Assembly (NCBI GenBank): GCA_020852515.1
Contig: JADZAS010000015.1
Coordinates: forward strand, 372,001-436,000
Reading direction: 5' to 3'
Source of the DNA: Phycisphaerales bacterium
GTDB lineage: Bacteria > Planctomycetota > Phycisphaerae > Phycisphaerales > UBA5793
DNA length: 64,000 bases
Made by a program: the position numbers and the translations under genes. The notes under the pieces were generated by a model. The model was not told the DNA's origin. It saw only the letters and a list, made by a program, of their open reading frames with translations, and ran no database searches. Shown one piece after another: positions 54,310-61,450 of the stretch. Each line of letters begins with the position of its first letter. The first letter of the stretch is position 1.

Positions 54310-55911
54310 ATGATCCGGATGGAACAGAATCGCGCTGCAGCCGCCACTTTGCTTGTCGCTCTCACGGGCGCCCTTTGCGCCTCAGGCGCGATCGGGCAGC
54401 AGGGCGTGCAGATCAACATAGACGGGCAAGGCTTCAACATCCCCAACGACGCGGCGAACGAGCCGAGCTTTTCCATCGATCCGCTTCACCCCCAGCACAT
54501 GGTTGTAGGATGGCGCGAATTCCCCACCGTCAATTCGAATTCGCGGTATGCCGGCTATGCCGTGACGACCGATGGCGGCCTCACGTGGTACAACGGAGGA
54601 ACGCTTCCCCCACCCGACGGCTCACCCAACGGCGAGCAGTCCGACCCGGTCATCGCCGTCGATAATGACGGCAGGTTCTTCTACAACAGCCTGCTCTTCA
54701 CGGGTGGGCAACTCGGCATCCTGATCTACAACAGCGATACGGGCGGCTATTCATGGAACGACCCGCTCTACCTGTTCACGGGGTTCGCCGACAAGAACTG
54801 GTACACCATCGACCGCAGCGGCGCAAGCCGACATCACTATTGCAGTTGGGGGAACACCACGATCTACGTCTCGCGCAGCATCACCGAGGGAGCGACCTGG
54901 CAGACGCCGCAGCCGCTCGGCGCAGGCATCCGCTCCTATATGGAAACGGGATTGAACGGCGAGTTGTACCTGGCGTGGTGGGACTACAACGCGCAGCGCG
55001 TCGCATTTCGAACTTCCCGCAACGCAAGCGATCCAAACCAGACTCCGACGTGGAGTCCGGAAGTGCGGCTGCCGTTCGGGCGCATGCCTTCGGGTCTGCG
55101 CATCAACCCGGGCGGTGGGTCAGGCCAGGTCTGGATCATGGTTGACACGAGCGACGGCCCGAGTCGCGGCAACGTGTACGCCTGTTCATCATCGGTCCCC
55201 GCCAATGATGTCTGCGACGTCATGTTCGCTCGCAGCACCGACGGGGGGCAGACCTTCAGCACTCCCATCCGCATCAATGACGATCCGCCGGGCCAGGACT
55301 ATCAGTGGATGGCGAGTATCTCGATCGCGCCCTCCGGCCGGCTCGACGCGACGTGGTTCGACACGCGCGATGACCCCAATCACTTCATCTCCCGCCTCTA
55401 CTACTCGTACTCGTGGGATGGCGGCCTCACCTGGTCTCCCAACCGCGCCGTCGGCGATCCGTTCGATCCTTCGCTCGGCTACCCGCAGCAGAACAAGATC
55501 GGCGACTACTTCCAGTGCCAGTCCGACAATGGCTCGGTCAGCGTGATTCACCCCGCCACGTTCAATGGCGAGCAGGACATCTACTACCAGCGCCTGCACC
55601 CGATGGTGCTCGAATCATCGCCGCTCCGCGCCGGCGAGCAGGCGCAGTTCGCCGTGAGCGAAGCGCGGCCCGGCGAGCAGGCCTGGGTCGTCTACAGCCT
55701 CACCGGCCGCGGCTACACGAACATCGGCATGCTCGATGTCCCCGTCAACCTCGCCCGGCCGCAACTCGGCGCCGGCCCGCGCCTGGCCGATCAAAGCGGC
55801 AACGTGATGTGGACGGTCACGATGCCGCCCCAGTCACAGGGGCGAACCGTGTGGTTCCAGGCCATCCAGCGCGAGAACGCGAGCAACGTCATCGAGGCGG
55901 TGGTGGAGTAG
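54310..55911 (+). CDS. secreted BNR/sialidase-fold protein, paralogue 3
   Basis: A 533-residue exported protein. The ATG at 54310 follows GAGGAG at 7 bases; a TTG at 54304 is in frame. Signal peptide, then QGVQINIDGQGFNIPNDAANEP. Asp-box motifs: TTDGGLTWYNG, NSDTGGYSWND, STDGGQTFSTP, SWDGGLTWSPN. From KIGDYFQCQS to the C-terminus (138 residues) it differs from paralogue 4 at only three positions, while the upstream halves are clearly diverged, which points to gene conversion or a recent partial duplication. 25 bases separate it from paralogue 2. Confidence 0.82.
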   Translation: MIRMEQNRAAAATLLVALTGALCASGAIGQQGVQINIDGQGFNIPNDAANEPSFSIDPLHPQHMVVGWREFPTVNSNSRYAGYAVTTDGGLTWYNGGTLPPPDGSPNGEQSDPVIAVDNDGRFFYNSLLFTGGQLGILIYNSDTGGYSWNDPLYLFTGFADKNWYTIDRSGASRHHYCSWGNTTIYVSRSITEGATWQTPQPLGAGIRSYMETGLNGELYLAWWDYNAQRVAFRTSRNASDPNQTPTWSPEVRLPFGRMPSGLRINPGGGSGQVWIMVDTSDGPSRGNVYACSSSVPANDVCDVMFARSTDGGQTFSTPIRINDDPPGQDYQWMASISIAPSGRLDATWFDTRDDPNHFISRLYYSYSWDGGLTWSPNRAVGDPFDPSLGYPQQNKIGDYFQCQSDNGSVSVIHPATFNGEQDIYYQRLHPMVLESSPLRAGEQAQFAVSEARPGEQAWVVYSLTGRGYTNIGMLDVPVNLARPQLGAGPRLADQSGNVMWTVTMPPQSQGRTVWFQAIQRENASNVIEAVVE

Positions 55912-56039
55912 CTCGCGGAGTGACGGCAGATCAAGGTGCTTTTCTGCTTGCACCAGGGCGAGAAACGCGTTACCTTGACCATGCCGTCGCGTCCGCCGCG
56001 CGATGAAGCACCGTCCGCACCAGTGAAAGTGAGGTAGCC

Positions 56040-57617
56040 GTGCGCCAGACCACCAATTTGTGCAGAATGACTCTCATGATGCTCGTTGCCGCTCTCGCCG
56101 CGACGCCGGGGCTGGCCCAGCGCGGCGTGCAGATCAACACCGATGCGCTCGGGATGAACATCCCCGGCGATGCGGCGAACGAGCCAAGCTTTGCGATTGA
56201 CCCGACGGATCCTCAGCACATGGTGGTGGGGTGGCGGGAGTTTGCAACCAACACCTCCGACTTTCGGCTGGCGGGGTACGCGGTTACGCTCGACGGAGGG
56301 CTGACGTGGTACAACGGCGGCACGCTCGAGCCGCCGGAAGGATCGGGAAACGCGAATCAGACCGATCCCGTGGTCAAGTTCGATCGCAACGGCATGGTCT
56401 ATTACAACAGCATGATCTACCGCTCGACGCGCGACGGGCAGACGGTGTATCGCAGCACGGATGGCGGTTTTACGTGGGAGACGCCCAATTACATCCGTGA
56501 GAATTGCTTCTGCGACAAGAACTGGTACGCCATCGATGATCTGAACGGATTCCACTACGGCATCTGGCAGATCCCCGGCGAGTTTGCCCGCTCAATCGAC
56601 GGCGGCCGCACGTGGAATTCGTGGAGTGTCGGTGCATCCGTATTCGCGTTCGTGAATCCAGGTCCCGACAGTGAGGTCTACATCGGGTGGTGGGGAAGCG
56701 GAGTAGTGCTTCGTCGATCAGATAACGCTCGCGACCCGAACGCGACACCGACGTTTACCGCCGCCATCAGTATTCCCCTGGGTTCCGGTCTGTGGTATTC
56801 GCCGCTCAACCCGGATGGGGCGGCCAGCCAGATCAACGTCGTGGTGGATCATCGTGACGGCCCGCAGCGCGGCTGGGTATACATGCTGAGTTCTGCAGTT
56901 CGAACGGACGACGTTTGTGATGTGATGTTTGCTCGAAGCACTGATGGCGGTCGGACATTCAGCACACCGATGCGCGTGAACGACGACCCGCGTGGGCCGG
57001 ATTACCAATGGATGGCTGCCATGTCCATGGCGCCCAGCGGTCGCCTCGACGCAGTCTGGCTCGATACGCGCGACGATCCGAACCACTTCATCTCACGTCT
57101 CTACTACTCGTATTCATGGGACGGCGGATTGACGTGGTCGACCAACCGTCCAGTCGGCGATCCCTGGAATCCGTCGCTGGGCTGGCCCGGCGGTCAACGC
57201 AAGATCGGCGACTACTTCCAGTGCCAGTCCGACAACGGTTCGGTGAGCGTGATTCACCCCGCCACGTTCAACGGCGAGCAGGACATCTACTACCAGCGCC
57301 TGCATCCGATGGTGCTCGAGACTTCGCCGCTCCGCGCCGGTGAGCAGGCGCAGTTCGCCGTGAGCGAAGCGCGGCCCGGCGAGCAGGTCTGGGTCGTCTA
57401 CAGCCTCACCGGCCGCGGCTACACGAACATCGGCATGCTCGATGTCCCCGTCAACCTCGCCCGGCCGCAACTCGGCGTCGGCCCGCGCCTGGCCGATCAA
57501 AGCGGCAACGTCATGTGGACGGTGACGATGCCGCCACAGTCGCAGGGGCGAACCGTGTGGTTCCAGGCCATCCAGCGCGAGAATGCGAGCAACGTCATTG
57601 AAGCGGTCGTCGAGTAA
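56040..57617 (+). CDS. secreted BNR/sialidase-fold protein, paralogue 4
   Basis: A 525-residue exported protein starting at GTG 56040 with GAGGTAG just before. The signal segment MTLMMLVAALAATPGLAQ leads to RGVQINTDALGMNIPGDAANEP. Asp-box motifs: TLDGGLTWYNG, STDGGFTWETP, SIDGGRTWNSW, STDGGRTFSTP, SWDGGLTWSTN. Its first half resembles paralogue 1 (for example FHYGIWQIPGEFARS against HHYGIWQFPGEFARS), while its last 138 residues are nearly identical to paralogue 3, so it looks mosaic. It ends the cluster, 33 bases before a dispersed repeat. Confidence 0.82.
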   Translation: MRQTTNLCRMTLMMLVAALAATPGLAQRGVQINTDALGMNIPGDAANEPSFAIDPTDPQHMVVGWREFATNTSDFRLAGYAVTLDGGLTWYNGGTLEPPEGSGNANQTDPVVKFDRNGMVYYNSMIYRSTRDGQTVYRSTDGGFTWETPNYIRENCFCDKNWYAIDDLNGFHYGIWQIPGEFARSIDGGRTWNSWSVGASVFAFVNPGPDSEVYIGWWGSGVVLRRSDNARDPNATPTFTAAISIPLGSGLWYSPLNPDGAASQINVVVDHRDGPQRGWVYMLSSAVRTDDVCDVMFARSTDGGRTFSTPMRVNDDPRGPDYQWMAAMSMAPSGRLDAVWLDTRDDPNHFISRLYYSYSWDGGLTWSTNRPVGDPWNPSLGWPGGQRKIGDYFQCQSDNGSVSVIHPATFNGEQDIYYQRLHPMVLETSPLRAGEQAQFAVSEARPGEQVWVVYSLTGRGYTNIGMLDVPVNLARPQLGVGPRLADQSGNVMWTVTMPPQSQGRTVWFQAIQRENASNVIEAVVE

Positions 57618-57650
57618 TGCGTTGGTCCAGCGCTGGCGCACGCCGGGGCC

Positions 57651-57688
57651 CGTCATTCCTGCGCAGGCAGGAATCCACGGGCGTGCAA
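57651..57688. repeat. dispersed palindromic repeat, copy A
   Basis: A 38-base element starting CGTCATTCCTGCGCAGG and ending GGGCGTGCAA. It matches copy B at 58556 with one difference in 38. It lies between the convergent ends of paralogue 4 and the OmpH-like gene, so it could fold and act as a bidirectional terminator. Confidence 0.88.
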
Positions 57689-57738
57689 TGGTCGTCAGTA
57701 GCCGGGTGTGAAGCGAGTCTTCGAGTGCCACGCGGCCC

Positions 57739-58362
57739 TCATTTTCCGGCGCGGAACTCGTTGTTCATCAGTAGTACGACTTCGTCGGTGATATCGACGG
57801 CCTGCGCGTGTGAGTAAAGCACCTGTCGCCGGTTCATGATGTTGGCAGCCTCTTCGGGCCTCGTGTCTTCGATGGGCCTGCTTCGCGAATCGTCCAACAG
57901 AACAATTTGCCACCCGTCACGCTCGGCGATCCGCCCGACTGCGGTGGTGATGCTGTTGTAGAGACGGATGCGCCGCTTGGCCTGCTCAGATTTCAGTTTG
58001 TTCTCTGCGAACGCCTTCCACGCGTTGAAGTTCAGGAGTTGAAGATTGAACTCCTCCCGCGCGCGCTGTCGAGCCGGGCCGCCTTCAGGCAACACCTGGA
58101 TGCTCTCATTCAGTTCAGTGAGCGCTTTTTGCATCTCACTGCCTTGCCGCTGAAGGTCGCCATCGAGCGCTTTCAATTCGGCGAGCATGTCTTTCCAGAG
58201 ATCGATCTTGTCGGCTACGGCCGTCCAGTCCACGACTGCGACCGCCGTTGGAGCAGCGGGCTTGCGGGACAGTGCAGAAGCTTGCACGCTCGCAAAAAGC
58301 GCGATGCCGATACCCATGAGCGCAAGAAGCACGGCGGCGTGTCGTCTGAACCAGAAGTTCAT
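57739..58362 (-). CDS. OmpH/Skp-like periplasmic coiled-coil protein
   Basis: A 207-residue exported protein. The ATG at 58362 follows AAAGGAGA. Signal peptide or anchor helix (AVLLALMGIGIALFASVQASAL), then the OmpH layout: a strand VAVVDWTAVADKI, a long coiled coil (about 60-155) and a C-terminal pair of strands (DGWQIVLLDD, VDITDEVVLLMN). This matches Skp/OmpH chaperones that escort outer-membrane proteins. It stands alone rather than beside bamA. Convergent with the BNR cluster. Confidence 0.82.
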   Translation of the reverse strand: MNFWFRRHAAVLLALMGIGIALFASVQASALSRKPAAPTAVAVVDWTAVADKIDLWKDMLAELKALDGDLQRQGSEMQKALTELNESIQVLPEGGPARQRAREEFNLQLLNFNAWKAFAENKLKSEQAKRRIRLYNSITTAVGRIAERDGWQIVLLDDSRSRPIEDTRPEEAANIMNRRQVLYSHAQAVDITDEVVLLMNNEFRAGK

Positions 58363-58555
58363 GAGCGGGTCTCCTTTTAAAGTGGCGATGCTGTGCGCAT
58401 CAGCATAGCCGCCGCATTCGGTGGGCAGACCCGAGGTCGTGAGATACATTTGCGATGACTTCGGCGAAGGCTGGTGTCCGGCGGATACCGCTTCCTCACC
58501 CTTCGATGGACTCCGGGTACTGCGGACTGGCGCGGCTCGTGTCAGCTTGCGGCTT

Positions 58556-58593
58556 CGTCATTCCTGCGTAGGCAGGAATCCACGGGCGTGCAA
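58556..58593. repeat. dispersed palindromic repeat, copy B
   Basis: Same 38-base element as at 57651, with one base changed in the centre (GCGTAGG for GCGCAGG). It lies in the 328-base gap between ffh and the OmpH-like gene, which otherwise holds no gene. Confidence 0.88.
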
Positions 58594-58640
58594 CGACGTT
58601 CGGTTCATCAATGGGTGGCGAGCGCTCAGGCACGTTCGTC

Positions 58641-58667
58641 TGGATGCCTGCCTGCGCAGGCATGACG
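58641..58667. repeat. dispersed palindromic repeat, inverse half copy
   Basis: TGGATGCCTGCCTGCGCAGG followed by CATGACG: the core of the repeat in the opposite orientation, 24 bases before the stop of ffh and 47 bases from copy B. Together they form an inverted pair like the one at 9630-9732. Confidence 0.75.
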
Positions 58668-58690
58668 AGGAGCGCTGCGCCACGCGCCGT

Positions 58691-60208
58691 CTACCGCCGC
58701 TTGCCGCGGCCTTTCTGGCGTTTGCGCGCCTTGGCCTTGGGGCTCTCGGTGTGGGTCGAGCCTTTGGTCTTGAACATGCCCGCCAGAGCGCCCGCACCGC
58801 CGCGGCCGCCGCCGGTTCCCGCCGCCTGGGCCGCGGCCATCTGTCTCATCGCCGCGAGTTTGCCCTTGCCGCCCGCACCGCTCATGGTCTTGCTCATCTT
58901 GTTGACCATGTCGAACTGCTTGCCGAGGCGCGCCACATCCTGCAGCGACGAGCCGCTGCCCTTGGCGATGCGCTGCCGGCGCGAGTTGTTGAGCACGTTC
59001 ACATCGCGCCGCTCCTCTTTGGTCATCGAGTTGACGATGCCCTCGAGGCGGTTGAGCTGCCGATCATCGACCTGCACTTCCTTGAGCATCGAGCCCACGC
59101 CCGGCAGCATGCCCAGCAGTTGCTTGAGCGGGCCCATCCGCCGCAGCATGCGCAACTGGCCGAGGAAGTCATCCATCGTCAGTTGGCCCTTGCTCATCTT
59201 CTCCTGCAGGTCTTCGGCTTCCTCTTCGGAAACCTCCATCTGCGCGCGCTCGACGAGGCTGAGCACATCGCCCATGCCCAGGATGCGCCCGGCCATGCGT
59301 TCGGCGTGAAATTCTTCGAGCGCATCGAGATGCTCGCCCACACCGATGAACTTGATGGGCGCGCCGGTGATTTCCTTGACGCTCAGCGCCGCGCCGCCGC
59401 GCGTGTCCGAATCAAACTTGGTCAGGATCACGCCGTCGATCGCCAGCGCCTCGTTGAACGCCTTGGCCGAGTTGACCGCGTCCTGCCCCGTCATCGCATC
59501 GACGACGAGGTAGATCTGGTGCGGCTGTACGGCGGAGTTGACCGCGCGCAGTTCGTTCATCAGATCGTCATTGACGTGCAGGCGCCCGGCGGTGTCAAGG
59601 ATGAGCACATCCACGCCGGTCTTACGCGCCGCGGCCAGGGCGCGCTCGCACACGCCCACCGCCACGCCCACCGCCTTGCCGTATGCAGCGCACTTGTCAG
59701 GCTCGGCGTAGAAGTGGATCGATCCTTCGCCGCGGATCTTCTCCTGCACCTGCTTTGAGACCGTCTGCAACTGCTCGACGGCGGCGGGCCGCTGCAGGTC
59801 GGCGGCGGCGAGCATGACGCTCTTGCCTTTGCGGCGCAGGTGGCCGGCGAGCTTGCCGCACGTTGTCGTCTTCCCGCTGCCCTGCAGGCCGCACATCATG
59901 ATGACCGTCGGCGCGGGCGAAACGAACATGATGCCCGGCTCGACCGGCCCCATCAGTTCGACGAGGCGCTTGTGGACGATGCCGATCATCTCCTGGCCGG
60001 GCTTGAGGCTCTTGGTGACCTCTTCGCCCAGCGCATCTTCCATGACCTCGTCGCAGAACTTCTTGACCACGTCATAGTGGACGTCCGCCTCGAGCAGGGC
60101 GGTGCGGACTTCGCGCATGGCTTCCGAGACGTTCGCCTCAGTGATGCGCCCGCGCCCGGACAGTTTCCGGAAAGTTTCGTTGAACCGTTCGCTCAGGGTT
60201 GCGAACAT
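58691..60208 (-). CDS. ffh: signal recognition particle protein Ffh (SRP54)
   Basis: A 505-residue GTPase that binds signal sequences and targets ribosomes to the membrane together with FtsY. N domain 1-90; G domain with G1 GLQGSGKT at 107-114, AAADLQRPAA, DTAGRLH and LTKFDSDTRGGAAL; the M domain is methionine-rich (LGQLRMLRRMGPLKQLLGMLPG, then RRDVNVLNNSRRQRIAKGSGSS for SRP RNA binding). A C-terminal tail rich in glycine, alanine and lysine/arginine extends past the usual end (about 450 residues). No SRP RNA gene was recognised nearby. Confidence 0.97.
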   Translation of the reverse strand: MFATLSERFNETFRKLSGRGRITEANVSEAMREVRTALLEADVHYDVVKKFCDEVMEDALGEEVTKSLKPGQEMIGIVHKRLVELMGPVEPGIMFVSPAPTVIMMCGLQGSGKTTTCGKLAGHLRRKGKSVMLAAADLQRPAAVEQLQTVSKQVQEKIRGEGSIHFYAEPDKCAAYGKAVGVAVGVCERALAAARKTGVDVLILDTAGRLHVNDDLMNELRAVNSAVQPHQIYLVVDAMTGQDAVNSAKAFNEALAIDGVILTKFDSDTRGGAALSVKEITGAPIKFIGVGEHLDALEEFHAERMAGRILGMGDVLSLVERAQMEVSEEEAEDLQEKMSKGQLTMDDFLGQLRMLRRMGPLKQLLGMLPGVGSMLKEVQVDDRQLNRLEGIVNSMTKEERRDVNVLNNSRRQRIAKGSGSSLQDVARLGKQFDMVNKMSKTMSGAGGKGKLAAMRQMAAAQAAGTGGGRGGAGALAGMFKTKGSTHTESPKAKARKRQKGRGKRR

Positions 60209-60623
60209 ATTGGAGTAACTCCTACGGACAGGAGGACTTAGCTGGTCGCCAACGCGGTCTGACGGGGCCCGACAAGGGCTCGCCGGACGATCGCGGGCAG
60301 GATGATAGGCCCTGGCGGGCCCGTTCCGACCGGTTTCGCGGCCCTGGGCCGTTCGCGGGTGGAATTATGAGAAGGGAATCCACGCCCGGCGGCCGCGCCG
60401 GGCAGACTGCGGCACGTCCGAAATGGCGTTCGAGAGGGCGCCACGGCGCGTCAAGGCCGGTCATCGGCGCCGGCTGCACCGTCGCCGCGCCCGGCCAAAG
60501 GCGCCATCTCGCTGGACAGACCCGGTTCATGGTGTAGTCTAGTTGTGGGCGGCGCGAGCCCACCGAGCACAGCCTTTTACAGCGCCGCCCGGTTGGAAAA
60601 TGGAAGAGTGAGGAGAAAGTGTC
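60209..60623. other. divergent intergenic region
   Basis: 415 bases between ffh and the divergent sorting-tail protein gene. Apart from the TGAGGAGA ribosome site at the right end, I see no clear promoter pair, hairpin or supported gene. Confidence 0.4.
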
Positions 60624-61358
60624 ATGAACACCAAAACTATCAGTGCGCTCGCAGCGATCGCCGCCGCGGCTTCAGCATTCAGTGCCGCCCGCGCCGATCT
60701 CATTCACGACGGCGGATTCGAGCTGAGCACCGCGCCCGGCCTGCGCCTGCCCACCACCATGAACACCTGGTCAGGCGACGTCGCCGAAGTCACCACCGCC
60801 GCCGACGGGATCATCCCGTTCGAAGGCGCGCAGATGATTCACTTCATGTATTCCACGCCGCGCGGCCCCTACGGCGACATCATCGGCAGCGAACTCTGGC
60901 AGATCATCGATGTCAGCGAATATCGCCAACTCATCGACGCCGGCACCGCCGCCGCCACCGCCACCGGCTGGTTCAACCGCGTCGGGGGCGAGGATCCGCT
61001 CATCGACACCCAGTTCTCCATCGTTCTCTCGGCCTACGCCGGCGAGCCGATCGACTTCCCCTCGATGTGGAAGCAGAGCGAACTCGCGCTGACCGAGGGC
61101 TTCGCCTACACCGACGGCGATATACGCACCTGGCAGATGGCCACCACTTCGATGATGATTCCCGTCGAGACCGATTTCCTCGTCTACCGCATCACCGCGA
61201 CCGAGAACGTTTTCGACGACGCGAGCGGCATCGAGTTCCACGGCCACTACGGCGACGCGTTCGAACTGAGCATCACCGAAGTGCCCGCCCCGGCGAGCCT
61301 GGTCATGATGCTCGGCGGCGCGCTGACCATCGGCGCCCGTCGCCGGCGCAGCGCGTGA
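60624..61358 (+). CDS. secreted protein with PEP-CTERM-type sorting tail
   Basis: A 244-residue exported protein; TGAGGAGA lies before the ATG. Signal peptide TISALAAIAAAASAFSAARA, then a beta-rich body (LIHDGGFELSTAPGLR and onward). The last 25 residues, VPAPASLVMMLGGALTIGARRRRSA, have the three parts of a PEP-CTERM-like signal: the VPAPAS motif, a hydrophobic helix and a basic end. Such tails are recognised by exosortase, which is not encoded in the window. The N-terminal GGFEL segment resembles carbohydrate-binding-like domains. Ligand unknown. Confidence 0.82.
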   Translation: MNTKTISALAAIAAAASAFSAARADLIHDGGFELSTAPGLRLPTTMNTWSGDVAEVTTAADGIIPFEGAQMIHFMYSTPRGPYGDIIGSELWQIIDVSEYRQLIDAGTAAATATGWFNRVGGEDPLIDTQFSIVLSAYAGEPIDFPSMWKQSELALTEGFAYTDGDIRTWQMATTSMMIPVETDFLVYRITATENVFDDASGIEFHGHYGDAFELSITEVPAPASLVMMLGGALTIGARRRRSA

Positions 61359-61388
61359 TTCTCCTCGCGCCGCTTTGAAATGAAATGA

Positions 61389-61419
61389 ACAGCCCACCCT
61401 CATCGCGAGGGTGGGCTGT
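61389..61419. terminator. bidirectional hairpin between convergent genes
   Basis: Perfect 13-base arms ACAGCCCACCCTC and GAGGGTGGGCTGT with a 5-base loop. It lies between the convergent ends of the sorting-tail gene and the protease gene. The tail on the plus side is CGTTTGAA, a poor T-run; on the minus side TCATTTCATTTCA is T-rich. Confidence 0.75.
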
Positions 61420-61450
61420 CGTTTGAACGCACGTTCAGGCAGCGTTCAAC

